Source: Istiophorus platypterus
Taxonomy: Eukaryota; Chordata; Actinopteri; Istiophoriformes; Istiophoridae
Assembly: GCA_016859345.1 (NCBI GenBank)
Contig: CM029120.1
Location: 6,437,501-6,501,500 of the forward strand
DNA length: 64,000 nucleotides
Reading direction: 5' to 3'
Shown here one piece after another: positions 26,901 to 37,171 of the stretch. The notes under the pieces are model-generated. The model was not told the DNA's origin. It saw nothing but the letters and a program-made list of their open reading frames with translations, and did no database searches. A program made the position numbers and the translations under genes. How positions within the stretch are numbered: position 1 is the stretch's first letter; each line of letters opens with the position of its first letter.

Positions 26901-29729
26901 TCCCCAGACTTTGTGGAATGCTGGAGGGTAGCTCAGTCATGTGACGTATGCAGAAAGGATGTCAGGAAGTTAGACATGGTGGGTCTACTGTGAGCTGTCG
27001 TTATGTGTGTGTGTGTGTGTGTGTGTGTTTGCAGAAGAGGGAGGAGGAATTAAAAAAATGAAAATAAAAATATACTGGAATCAGCCAAGCTTTACTTTCC
27101 TTTTGTGGCTCTCTTCATTTTTCAATTTCATTTTCGCGTGAAAAGAAATAAAGGATACAGCCGCAAAGCTCCAGTCTGAGTCCCGATGGCCAAGATTTTC
27201 TGCACAGGGTCAAAAGCCATTGAAGATGGTTGATATGGAAAGCCATGACGCACAGTCTGTGGGAAAGAACAGAATTTATATCAGTCAGCTAATCAATCAT
27301 CTGCTACACAGTCAAGCTGGCATTAGTGGAGAAAAAAAACATTATCATAATCTCCCAGAAATGTAATCCATCAATGTGGAAAATTAGTCTCGTTATCAAA
27401 ATAAATTAGATAAAGCACAAACAGTAGCGCGAATGGGGTCTGGAATATTTTTCTGATATCCGCCTGGCATGTGTGCAGGCTCAGTCCAGTAAAACATGAG
27501 TAATATATTAATTTTATTGATCTAAGCCTTACATTTGCACTTCATTACCAGGATCTTGCAGTGCCACAGCCACCAAAATATTATCATCATCAGGAATCTA
27601 TAACTCAATTGTGTCGGTCTAGAAACCCTTGCCCAGTCATCCATGAGCTCTGCTCAGCTCGCAGCAGGATTATGTAACAGGTAATGCCATGGCCCTGTAA
27701 CCTGGGGGACCTGACCTGTTCTGCTCCCAGCTGGGGCAAAGGCTGGTGAGCTGGCTCACTGAGATGTTCAACACTTTTCACACAAGTGAAACCTTTCCTG
27801 CCAGACCTAACAGGCTGGATTATTACACCGTGCACAACTCAAAATCTTTTTTGGGCAACCAGTGAAGCTGGGACTTAAAGGACTGCTTTACGTTTCTCTC
27901 CAAGTCGGTTTTAAAACAACTTGTGTGCCGATATGTACGCTGAAACGGTTGGTCCCTCTAATCATTTCTCCTGTTTGAATTGGTCCTGAAGAGAGCCCTT
28001 CTTAACACAACTTTAATGGGAGTGCTAGGGGGCAAAATCAACAGTTGTTGACGGGTGTAAAAATGCATGCCAGTTTACCTGAAGCTAATATGAGGCTGCA
28101 GCGGTCTGAGCTAGACAGAGGAGGTGGATCTCACCAAAGTTACAGACTTTTTAGTGAAAATTTGGCTTTTTTCCTACAATCCTTGAAACACAAAGAGGGA
28201 GTTTTGTACTAAAATGACTGTAACTTTGAGAGAAACCCTCTTGACTTGTCTATCTCATATAAAAGCTTCATAGTAACTTCAGCTGCACTAAATACCTTTT
28301 TACCCAAGATGGAAGATGTATTCAGATCTTTGACTACAGTACCAATACAGCATCTTAAAAAATACACCATTACAAACAAGTCCTTAATGAAAAATAATAA
28401 ATTTCTGACCAAGTTAAAGCACATAAGACTGGAAGCTAAATGCACTTCAAATCAAAGTGTAAGTACTTGTTCCGGGACAGAGGACAGAAGAAAACCCTAA
28501 GTTCTTATGCACAAATTTGTGTTCATTTCTTTAGGTTTTTCGTCAGTGTTTTCGCGTCGTTTTGTAGACTAATGGATTTCTGCCCCCCTTTTTGGGCAAC
28601 AAATAGTTAGTTAAATACATCTCTTTCTGAGAAGTTTGCCGTCTGAGTGGAAATCAACAACAATGCATAGACATCTGAAATGTCACAGGGGCTCCAAATA
28701 CACACTGCCTTTTTGCGAGAGGTCACAAGCCAAACACATGAGACACCACTGGGTTAATCTTTAACAGTGTGTTGTACTGTATTTCATAAGCTTATTATAC
28801 TTTTCTTTAAAAAAACTTAATCTGAAAAGTAACTGGTAACTATGGCTTTCAATTAAATGTAGTGGAATAAATAGCACAATATTTGCCTCTAAATTGTAGA
28901 GGAGTAGAAGTGTAAGGTCGCATAAAAAGGAAAACACTCAGCACAGTACCTGAGTAAATCTACTTAGTTACTTTCCATCGCACGGGAAAACATTGCATGA
29001 CATTAAAAAATCGTGTTAGGACTGGAGCTCTCCAGAATGAACGGTTATTAAAGCAACCAAAAAACTCCTCTGATGTACATTTGGGGCATGTGAGTGTTGT
29101 TGTTGAGGTTGGCTCGAAAACGAATCGATCTATCCTATAACTCAAAGTCCCTTCTTTGACAAACTGCAGGGAGCTGATGAGAAAAAACTAAGAAAAAACA
29201 ACAACAACAACAACAACAACAACAAGAAAAAACAAAACAGTGACTTGAGGCGACGATTCAGTGCAATGCAAACAGCCAGGGATGGTGCTGTGACAGCCGG
29301 CGGTTAAATGTCATTCCCTGATAATGTCACCGTAGCCAGAAGAGGCACTTTAATATCTGGGCTGCAGTTCTGGTTCCGATTCGGGTGCTGCGTGCGTACG
29401 CTCATGTTATTACAGGTCCCACCGAGCAGTGCTGATGGAAATTAAAATATATCTATATATATAATAAAAAATATATATATATAATAATAATAATATATAT
29501 GTATGTATCGGTCAAGCCGCTGTCATCTGACCGTCAGCGGGCGAAAACAGTCCGGTAACGCCGGCTGCTACCAGCGTCCACCCACCTTGCACAGCTGAAA
29601 ATGCTCCGACTGGAGGGTCTCCTGAACAGCATCGTTTTCCCGGGGAGTACCCGGCTGAGCGGCGGAGGACGAGGAGGAGGACGCCGCCGTCAAGCCGTCC
29701 AGCACCTTCCTAATGTTGAACTTCTTCAT
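5548..29729 (-). CDS. stxbp5: stxbp5 (tomosyn-1), complete coding region, 28 exons
   Basis: Tomosyn is a cytosolic and peripheral membrane protein that binds syntaxin-1 and SNAP-25 through a C-terminal R-SNARE-like coil. It blocks VAMP entry and so restrains vesicle priming. Exons in coding order: 29586-29729, 27159-27256, 23150-23231, 22720-22820, 21327-21461, 19443-19506, 18457-18540, 17392-17515, 17141-17219, 16335-16489, 16148-16220, 15186-15333, 14897-14964, 14744-14784, 13690-13910, 13273-13457, 12776-12901, 12357-12508, 10961-11023, 10814-10870, 10671-10718, 9517-9567, 8045-8284, 7236-7593, 6892-7057, 6385-6496, 5681-5901, 5548-5589. They sum to 3,438 nt, 1,145 codons plus stop, close to the roughly 1,150 residues of mammalian STXBP5. 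Every junction keeps phase. The start is the ATG of MKKFNIRKVLDGL at 29729. Motifs such as NSSSDGPRDNIPCL and LKQSPGYQVELVIQLVWV fit STXBP5 better than STXBP5L, and the neighbours rab32 and grm1 agree. The a or b teleost duplicate cannot be assigned. Confidence 0.97.
6385..8284 (-). other. stxbp5: stxbp5 exons 23-26: distal propeller and linker
   Basis: Residues about 767-1059. Exon 23 (8045-8284) carries KDNSFTRSRSSSVTSIE, REAISSFHFCESY and LPPGGDQRLQQPV; its RSRSSS stretch looks like a phosphorylation-prone segment. Exon 24 (7236-7593) carries the acidic and basic loop DEEKEKTRRRRPASPPSSQE, then AVLCSEKQAKVVAMPSQT and CIACFCANGHIMTL. Exon 25 (6892-7057) has LPSLRPLLDVNYLPLTDMRI and YSQETCDNLQ. 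Exon 26 (6385-6496) has TPVETPEAPNRGFFKGLFGG. The exon 23 donor is the GTAAGA just beyond 8045, giving the conserved PV..S..GT continuation. A nearer GTATCT would drop that segment. Confidence 0.93.
9517..11023 (-). other. stxbp5: stxbp5 exons 19-22: hypervariable splice-cassette region
   Basis: Four short exons, all phase 1 at both ends and therefore skippable without a frameshift. Exon 19 (10961-11023) ends with SEDRCKSPTS. Exon 20 (10814-10870) reads GSTSPCNSDDERKQKFIEK. Exon 21 (10671-10718) reads VKSKSRRFSKTVANDF. Exon 22 (9517-9567) reads AKMSRKISSTSEQKPDL. Exons 20-21 correspond to the segment that distinguishes the longer mammalian brain tomosyn isoforms from the medium form, where SPTS joins directly to AKMSRKL. 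Skipping both gives 1,110 codons. The basic Ser/Lys-rich sequence suggests a phosphoregulated linker; that part is inference. Confidence 0.88.
12357..14964 (-). other. stxbp5: stxbp5 exons 13-18: second propeller, first part
   Basis: Residues about 430-694. Exons 13-14 read EWPVSGGNWGQGTQSYPEI and HADGSIKFWDASA, a canonical WD blade. Exon 15 holds DIVEEDPFAIQTLSWCPESR and SAHVIVYRFSKQEITTEAVQ. Exon 16 is a low-complexity Pro/Ser/Thr loop (SDVDSPDPGG to GNSSSDGPRD) that projects from the propeller and varies between paralogues. Exon 17 returns to conserved LVIQLVWVSGEPPQQITSLA, and exon 18 ends in SPRKARQPSG, which opens the hypervariable splice region. Confidence 0.94.
24990..25270. repeat. 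Interspersed teleost-type repeat fragment
   Basis: The core at 25,120-25,250 (AATTAGTCAATTAATCAAT to CAAGCAAAAATTGCCAAACA) resembles a short interspersed repeat seen in many fish genomes. Related pieces occur at about 30,750-30,830, 48,490-48,620 and 62,225-62,420 in this window. It lies in stxbp5 intron 2. The exact boundaries were not resolved. Confidence 0.5.
27000..27029. repeat. (GT)n microsatellite
   Basis: About 12 GT units inside stxbp5 intron 2, just below exon 2 on the minus strand. Confidence 0.9.
27860..28340. repeat. Interspersed repeat in stxbp5 intron 1
   Basis: Moderately GC sequence with phrases such as GGACTGCTTTACGTTTCTCT, AGGGGGCAAAATCAACAG and GAGGCTGCAGCGGTCTGAGC resembles a short dispersed element familiar from teleost introns. 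No terminal repeats or coding capacity were found. Boundaries are approximate and the identification rests on memory of the family style, not on a search. Confidence 0.4.
28790..28980. repeat. Interspersed repeat of the 'ACTTAGTTACTTTCCA' type
   Basis: The stretch from AAAAGTAACTGGTAACTATG through GTAGTGGAATAAATAGCACA and AGGAGTAGAAGTGTAAGGTC to ACTTAGTTACTTTCCATC resembles a common fish element built of degenerate AGTA/TACTTTTACTT motifs. A copy of the same type in the opposite orientation is at about 35,520-36,052. Confidence 0.5.
29199..29225. repeat. (CAA)n microsatellite
   Basis: About nine CAA units in stxbp5 intron 1, close to exon 1. Confidence 0.9.
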
Positions 29730-30260
29730 TTTCCTCCAGCGCAGACGAGACGGTTATGAACACAAAACAAAACAAAAAAAAAAAAAAAACAAAACAAAAC
29801 AGAAGAACGGCTCAAGCCAGCTACCATAAATTGGACAGAGGGAGGGTAGCCGCTAGCTAGTTAGCCGAAATAACGCACAGTTAATATCTTTCTGTATCCA
29901 TCTCGCATGTTACGGAGGGTGTTGCCAGCCCGCTCCCCGAAAGCAAACGAGTCACGAACATGGATATAGCGAGTCCCTTCCCGTGCGAGCGTTAATCCGC
30001 CATTTATGTGCCCAGCTTTGAGCGTTATTCGATCGGGATCAATCGTTTCCGTGAGCCGTTCCCCCCCCGCCACCAAGCAGCCAGAGGCTCAGCGGGTAGC
30101 AAACCGGCTACGGAAACGCGGCGAACTGCGGCGGGGATTGAGTCTGCGCCGCGCGGTCACCCGGATGCAGGGCCGGCGTCACGGTGGATCCAGCGACCTG
30201 TCAAAATTATGTGGACCTCGATGGGCGACGTCGGCCGCCTCGTGTTTATAACCGCAGGGG
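29500..30260 (-). promoter_or_regulatory. stxbp5: stxbp5 promoter and 5' UTR, CpG-rich
   Basis: Surrounding the stxbp5 start codon and about 500 bases upstream the sequence becomes GC- and CpG-rich (for example 29,520-29,700 and 30,040-30,240), in sharp contrast to the AT-rich flanks. This is typical of a vertebrate CpG-island promoter with the 5' UTR immediately upstream of 29729. No TATA box was recognised. A run of A residues at 29,775-29,790 interrupts the putative 5' UTR. The transcription start cannot be fixed from sequence alone. Confidence 0.7.
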
Positions 30261-30280
30261 AATCGTGTATTTTGATAGAT

Positions 30281-30340
30281 TAAATAAATAAATGAATAAA
30301 TAAATAGATAAATAAATAGATAAATAGATAAATAAGTAAA
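30281..30340. repeat. (AAAT/AGAT)n tetranucleotide repeat
   Basis: Imperfect TAAA/TAGA tandem units immediately beyond the stxbp5 CpG-rich promoter segment. Confidence 0.9.
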
Positions 30341-30744
30341 AGGACATCATAAGAGGCTGTCTCTCCATGCACAGAAGGTACACAGTCACCAGGAAAATCT
30401 GAATATAAGAATATTATACTTAGAATTACAAAGTTATTGAGAGAATTAAAAACAGATGAGATTCATTTTATGTAAAAAAAAAAAAAAAACAAAAAACAAA
30501 AACCAACATAATCCAGGACATCATTATAGTCTGTCATTTTCACTTAAAACATGTAACGTAGATGCACATAAGACAAGGCATACAAAGAAATTAAAGTGGC
30601 AATATTAATGTTAATTAGCAGAAATACGGACTAATTAAGACAACACTTTTGCTGCATTATTAGGCACTAGTTGAAACATGCAAAAGCAAAAGCGCAGACA
30701 TATATTGTTTACTGTATGTGGCAGCCCCCCCCACGGCGCCCAGA

Positions 30745-30840
30745 AACCAATCAGTACTGGAGCTGAAATGATTAGCTGACTAATCAGATGGTCAATCGAC
30801 AGAAAATTAACTGGCAACAAGTTTGAGCAAGCAAATATCC
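30745..30840. repeat. Fragment of the interspersed repeat also at 25.1 kb
   Basis: CTGAAATGATTAGCTGACTA to ACAGAAAATTAACTGGCAAC resembles a degenerate piece of the same dispersed family as at about 25,120. Confidence 0.45.
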
Positions 30841-33160
30841 CCAAAAATTCATCTTCAAGACGGAGGACGGAGGAAGGCTCGTCCCTGTTGATGTTCTGCT
30901 TCAGTGGTGCAAATTTCTGGCAAACATGTGACGCATCAAATTATGTCGACAGAAGTGATATGGACTAAAGCTGGGGCTTTTGGGAGCCCCTTCAGGTCTG
31001 AGGAACCTGAGCAATTGCCTGCTTTGCCCAGTTTGTAATCCAGTGGTTCTTCGTAGGCCACACATTTTGATAGCTCTTATCATTTTAACTTTATTTACCA
31101 TTGCAGTACAAGTACTTCTACATATAATGTCTCATTCTGTCATGTTGGAAATATAGTGTTCATCAAAATTTACTGTTAAATGGGCTTAAGATAAGGTGGG
31201 TCCTTCTGTCTGGTGGAAAAAATATATAAAACAATGGTTGTGTAACTTAATGGCTGATTCCATTAAAAATCTAGACAATAAGTAGCCTAATTTTCAAAAT
31301 AACATTATCATGTAATGTGGAAATATATAGTACAAGAAAACCATTTTATGATTTAACTTTTAGATACACTTGATTTTGTTTGAGCAACCCCAAATCCCCA
31401 GATACTTTGTCATAATCCCAAAATTTTGTCACAACTATGAGCTAAGAGATAAAATCCCTGTAACTTTGGTAAAAAGAAATGGACATAGGAACCTGCAGTT
31501 CACAATTTCAGGTAGTTTTGAGGCCCCCTATTGGCTCAGAGGTCCTGAACAGGCCAATGCCTCAGTTTGGGGAGAGAAGGAAAAGCTGCCCTTGCGACAA
31601 CTAACAAAGACTAAAAATAAATAAGTAATAATGCTAGAGCAGTGAGTGAAACATGCTATCATTTCTGTCTGGAGCCAATAAAATTGCAGACTACAGATAT
31701 TTCCCACAGAAATTTGACAGGAGTGTAATCCTTTTGCAAATGATCAAGTTCCCAATTCATAATTCAATCTATTGTGTGTGTATGAAAAATAGGCCGTATT
31801 TCCTCCATCCTCTTGTTCCCCGTGGAGGAAAAATGAGGTTACTTTACCTCCACAGAGAATAATAAAACTAGAATATCTGGTGAGATAAAAAACAGAAAAT
31901 CTGGTTAAATCATAACTGTTAGGATCTGTCATTTTAGGAAGTCCATATTTTTTTTACTGGCTGACTTTTCTTTACCGATTCAGGAACTGTCAGGAATTAA
32001 GTGCAATCCTCTGAATAATACATCTGAAGCTTGACTATTGAACATCTGTAACATAGTATGCTATTTGTTTAATCCCAAAAGTGTTTTATAATGAAGTAAA
32101 ACACGTGACATTTAGATTAATACTTATTATTTACTCTGTGACAGTTTTTGTACAACATAGATTTAAGATATTGAGAAAAAAGTAAACAAACAGAGGATTA
32201 AAAAAACAAAACAACTCCTATCTCTGATGAATTTCCAAAAAAATATTTGTCCCATAGTCTATTTCAGTTGACGTGGGGTTAACCTGTAAATACTAGGCCT
32301 AAATCATTTTGGAAAGTTTTATTATAGTCATAGAATGAACTGCACTACAGTGAAAACTGAACCTGGGCTATGTTTAAAATTTACTTAGTCATGAATTTTA
32401 ATAAAGAAATGTATGATACCATATATTGTGCTGCTTCATTCCAGGTTTAGCTTCTATGTTATATCTGTATGTTGATCATATTCCACATGTAGAACATACT
32501 GTACCGAATGCTTCTCATAACTAAACTTAATTACATCTATGTTGGGGTCCAAGTAATATATCTTCAGTGTGTGTAGTTCACATTATAAGGTATGACAAAA
32601 GAAACACAAAAACATTCAGATACACACAAGCTAAAAAAGAAAAAAAATAATTTTGAGGTCCAAGACCATAGATACAACCAAGTATACCAAAGTCATGGCT
32701 CAGATATAAACACTGGTGGTTTTAACGATCTCAGCAATAGTTTATGATCTGCAATTGGCCATAAATTTACCTTGCTGAGTTTTTAAAGCCTTGTTATTAC
32801 AATTTAAAAACAGAAAACTGTGAGAAAAGAAAATGGTAGCTTTTTTTAAAAAGCTGGTTAATTTTTTTTTTTTTTTAGGGAGGGCGGGGTTGCACGGAGA
32901 GTTTCGAACCCCTAGTATTTCTAAAAATCCTGACTATATCCTAAATAAGGTCAAGGTATCTAATTTGGTTTCTAACTTTTTTTTTTTTTTTTAGAAAAGT
33001 TTGAGATAAAAATTCATGAATGCCCAATTTTATAAAATTCTTGGGGTAAACCCTTTGATATTGTAAAATCAATTTTAAAGCTCAGTCTGCCATTTTCAAT
33101 GGGTTGGAAAGATAGAAATTATGCAATATTTCTTCATTAGTGATAGAGAGTAACCAAATA

Positions 33161-33245
33161 TACACTGATCAGCCATAACAGCAGTTACCCGGTTTTATTG
33201 TGTATTTGTGTGTGTATATATGTATGTATATCTATATATACATAA

Positions 33246-33289
<44 letters not shown>

Positions 33290-33350
33290 CCAACTCAGCC
33301 ACAACATGGAAACTGGCAACAGGTTTTTTATGTTGTGGCTGATAGATGTA
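33161..33350. mobile_element. Small MITE-like element with terminal inverted repeats
   Basis: The left end TACACTGATCAGCCATAACA and the right end (TGTTGTGGCTGATAGATGTA, which reads TACATCTATCAGCCACAACA on the other strand) are imperfect inverted copies, 190 bp apart. The interior is largely a (CA)n microsatellite at 33,248-33,287. There is no coding capacity, so this is a non-autonomous DNA transposon remnant; the superfamily is not assigned. Confidence 0.7.
33248..33287. repeat. (CA)n microsatellite
   Basis: About 20 CA units inside the 33.2 kb inverted-repeat element. Confidence 0.95.
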
Positions 33351-35519
33351 TTTACTCAACTAGTGTGTTTATGCTGCTCTGTGTTATATCTCCTCTCCAA
33401 CATTTTTTGTAGTGTTACATTGCAGTATGACTACTTTTACCTGGGCAAATGATAGGAACATTTTTTTTCTCGCCTGCTAATAAACAAAGTTGAGGATCTA
33501 AGATGTGTTAAGCTGCCTGCACATGAATAAAAATGAAAACGAATTTAAAAACAAACAAACAAAAAATAAAGACAAAATGGTTTTCGCATTTAATAATTCT
33601 CTATTCTTCTTGTTTTGTGAAGTGTAGTTGCATCCCAAATCTTTCCTCAAGCACTTTAATTCTCTTTGCACATGCATGCTTTGTACACTAGATGGCGGAG
33701 TCTACCAACCTTCAACCATCCTGCAGTCTGAGCATATTTTTTTTTGTGTTGTCCTTATTGTCAAAGCTCAGCACCATGGACAGTAACACATGAATTCCTG
33801 CCAACAATTGGTCTCCTTCATGGTCCAGAGTATGATCTGTTTTTAATAATTAGGTTCATTCACATTCTGCCATTTTTGCTCACACCCAGAATTTCCCATT
33901 TCGGTGCAAGAGGAACCCAGGCACATCCTAAGAGTCTGTTTAACGTACAGAATGTCTGTGCAGTAAAATCCCCATCTGGTATTAATGTCTGCCTTTCACA
34001 GACAGCGGACGCTTAATTAACACAGGCCATCATAAAATGGGTCACTGAAGACACAGCGAGAGACCCAAAGAAGCACAACAGGGTTACACATGGAGCGTCA
34101 CTCTTTATCAACCTATTCACAAGTTTGACTAAATTGAAAATTTCATGCAAGCATGAATATATGAACAAAGCTGCCAGAGAAAATGCACACTGGAGGGCAG
34201 ATAAAATAGGGCAATATCAATAATGCACAAGTAATGGGATCTGTTAGAGGGAGAGCACGACTCCCACTCAGACTGTCACATTTATGAACAACAAGTTAAG
34301 AGGTTGAGCTCTTGTGTCCGATGTGAAAAAAGTATTGGGGCCAGCAACCCTGTTTGACTCCTGTATTCAGGTCTCTAGTATCTGGGGCAATTATATATAA
34401 TTAGCAGTTGTGTTATACTTTTTCGGTCATTTTCCCTCAGGCACGATTGCCACATGAGATAAATTACCTTTTGTGTTGTAACTCACTTGATCAGCAAAGT
34501 TTATATATGCTGGCATAACAAAGCGATATGGGGGTCTTTGACACGCAGGGTATCACAAGGTTAAATATAAACATTTGCATGACATACCTGGATAGAGCCT
34601 GAATTTGGACAACAGCTACTGTGTATAGGTGCCCAGAGGCAAGATGTAGAGCAGTTCCCTAGATGCACAGCAAGGACACCGAAAAAGTAAAAACCACAGG
34701 ACAGTGAAGAATAGATCGGCGTGCAAAATACCCTAAGTAATATACACTATATCAGTGAACATAAAGAACAAGGTCCCCCAATATCTACAAGAAAACAGAT
34801 CACTAGATCATATCTCTTACTTAGTGATGGGTAATCAAAAATCACTTTAATCTGACATTATTTGCATGGACAGCATCCCATTGCTTTCAGAATGTAGTTT
34901 TAGTTAGCCCAGATGCACAAATTTTAACTTGAGGATTTTAATTAGTATGCAGTCTTTCATTCAAATGTAATGCAATGTGTAAATCTCCCTCTGCTTCATT
35001 AAAGCACAAAAGATTAAAAAGTCTGCCTGTTCAATTTTGGTAGTGTTATTAAAACAAATAAGATTACCTTTATTTTGGAGGATAGCTCCACACCAGCCTT
35101 CCTCAAGATTAAACTATGCCACATGGCCTGGAATGTGGACAGGGCTCTCTATATACATATGAATTACAATAACATCTGGCTCCACTCCTGTTGCACCTGA
35201 TTAAGTTTGATCAATGAACACAATACCACAGACAATGATGATAATAATCAGAGCACACACATGTAAATATAATTTTAGATTAGAAGAAATATGCCAATTA
35301 AGAGGCTCTCATGATTAAATCAAAATGGTTTGGAGCTTAACTTAAAATATAATTAACTGGCACTGGAGTATAAAAATAAAGCTTCTAGGACATGTAACAG
35401 ATGTGGATAATTTCACTCAGCAACTTGCGTCATATGTAAGGCTTTTCTGGTACTTTTAAATTTGTGACCACAGTAGAAATTGGAAGACCAAATAATATGT
35501 CTAAATTTGCACTGCTCAA

Positions 35520-36052
35520 CAGTGACGCAATCTAACTAAAAGTAAAGTACTGTTATTAGTGTAAGTAATTACTGAAATTACTGTGAGTAATTACTTTACC
35601 TGAGTATTTCCAAAATTTGCAACTTAATGTTTGAACTTCAGCACAGTTCAGAGGTAAATGTTTTCCTTGGTTCTCCAGTGCATTTACTGCACAGCTATTG
35701 TTACTTTGCAGGCTGAGATTTTGCGTACTAAACCGACCACCCAACATTATTTGAAGTGATTAAAATCCCCTCCTCAACCAAATACAACACTGAAATGCTG
35801 CCTACACACTGCTTCTCAGATACTTTTAGTAATATAATGCATAATGACAGAACACTGACAGAGCTTCCTTCTCTTCATAATGAGTAATTTTAGTTTTTAT
35901 ACAAGTTCAGTTTGTGGATAATTTCTCTGTACTTTTACTTTAATAAAAGTACAGCTTTGAATGCAGGGCTTTCACTGTAGCTGAGTAATTTTAAATAGTT
36001 GTATTGCTAGTATACTCAAGTAAATGATCTCAGTGCTTTTATCAACACTCCT
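35520..36052. repeat. Interspersed repeat with degenerate AGTACTTTTACTT motifs
   Basis: Repeated motifs such as GTAAGTAATTACTGAAATTA, GTACTTTTACTTTAATAAAA, AATGCAGGGCTTTCACTG and TACTCAAGTAAATGATCTCA typify a dispersed fish element, also present in reverse at 28.8 kb. No ORF of interest. Confidence 0.5.
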
Positions 36053-37015
36053 TTGGTCACTAATATAAAAAAGAAAAATATCATCATTAGTAGTCAGTGC
36101 CTGCCTGATACTTCAACTCGGTTTCTCTCTGCATCAACAAATCTAGATGCAGCAATCCCAAAATGCAGTCATGTCAGAGTTGCTTTGCCTTTACAAAAAA
36201 AAGGCCTTTTGTAATGTGTTGTCTATTAATGACTGTACAATCATACAGTAATTGTTTTTTCATTTTAGCACACTCACTAACACACTCATCCCTGGGTGGT
36301 GCGTGCAGCAGCATGGTACATTTTCACATATTTCCTCCCTCCCCTAAAATCAGGTCATGCTGATAGCTTTCCTCTGCTATTGGCCATATCTAGCCAGGCT
36401 GCAATGCTTATGCACGGTTCTTAGCTCATCTCACTGTGAAGTGATTACCAGATAATTATATGCATGGGTTGCATAACAGACAAGTAACACTTGGGGCTGG
36501 GATTGAATTGTTTATAGTCATTTAATGAGGAATCTTTGACAGCTCAAAACATAAAGATGTTAGAGGACATTATTTTTCTCTCTCTTGCTGTTACTGCGGT
36601 TTGAGAAAAATGGCAGTTATGAGTGTTTTTGCAGTTTCTGGGCCTCTTAGCATAGTAGGTCAATCACCAGTGCGTCTTGGTTCCACAGGGAGTGTCACAC
36701 ACATTTCCCAGCAGGATGCGTGTCATGCTGATCCGTTTATTAGCCTGCCTGTATCAGTGGATTATCAGAGAAATGAGCTCAGTTGTCTCCGCAGAGGTGT
36801 TTATGAGGCAGCCCACACAATCCACACAATATTGAGAAAAACTGGCAAAGCAGGAATATGACTTACTGACTGTTGGAACACAGGCTCATAGGCTCTGTGA
36901 AATACTAACTTCTGTGTAGAGGCTGTGGGTTTGTGATTTGGTATCAAAATTGGGTCTTATTAGAACGTTTAACTGGGGGCAGCCTTTGTTTGGCTCTTTG
37001 CCTCAGAATCTCTTG

Positions 37016-37171
37016 TCACTCGCAGCACGATGGCTGCTGGCTCTGTCCCTCCCTCGGAGCCTGGTTCACTTTGATCCTGTCCCAGTGGTGCTCTTCACTG
37101 GACAGCCCAGTGTCGCGCAGCATCATTTGCTTGACAAGGAAGACACCTGCCTCATCAATATTGATGTTTTC
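37016..37171 (-). pseudogene. rab32: rab32-like exon 3 (intact frame)
   Basis: Acceptor TTTATAG, then 51 open codons beginning ENINIDEAGVFLVKQ and running through DRIKVNQ to PSCCE and TGA at 37016-37018. It aligns by eye with the C-terminal exon of Rab32 (DNINIEEAARFLV...). The Cys-Cys pair is followed by one Glu rather than being terminal. Confidence 0.8.

Larger units (their letters stand above)
23232..27158 (-). other. stxbp5: stxbp5 intron 2, U12-type (minor spliceosome) signals
   Basis: The 5' splice site reads GTATCCTTT directly after the CT of a split leucine codon, an exact match to the U12 donor consensus. At the other end the sequence TTTCTTTGAC lies about 16 nt before the terminal CAG at 23232, resembling the U12 branch site (TCCTTRAC). 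The junction restores the reading frame (CT plus C, then Phe-Gly). None of the other stxbp5 junctions has such a donor. Confidence 0.8.
15186..29729 (-). other. stxbp5: stxbp5 exons 1-12: N-terminal beta-propeller
   Basis: These exons encode residues 1-429, the first WD40 propeller and the start of the Lgl-like region. Residues 1-48 form a Ser/Ala-rich N terminus followed by the conserved ETLQSEHFQLCK block. Exon 2 carries AFDPVQKILAIGTQTGALRL. Exon 8 carries HSVAWHHEGKQFVCSHSDGT, a well-kept WD repeat. Exon 10 carries LSGGLSYDTVGKRACLTVMH and exon 12 YPIFENPYP and HESPVTCCEYFADCP. The propellers are the scaffold of tomosyn and are homologous to Lgl and yeast Sro7. Intron 2 (23232-27158) has U12-type signals; the other junctions here are ordinary GT-AG. 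Confidence 0.95.
30341..37015. other. Intergenic region between stxbp5 and the rab32-like locus; no gene seen
   Basis: About 6.7 kb of AT-rich DNA with simple repeats and interspersed elements. In mammals ADGB (androglobin) lies between RAB32 and STXBP5. No globin-like, calpain-like or IQ-motif exon was recognised on either strand. Open frames here are short, unspliced and unlike known proteins. Confidence 0.6.

Noticed and set aside
30006..30283. Plus-strand frames in the stxbp5 CpG-rich promoter
   Set aside because: Arg/Ala/Pro-rich translations of GC-rich DNA with no homology or splice sites; a divergent non-coding RNA cannot be excluded but is not supported.
36601..36861. 86-codon plus-strand frame
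   Set aside because: No homology, no splice context, and no codon-like bias; treated as chance.
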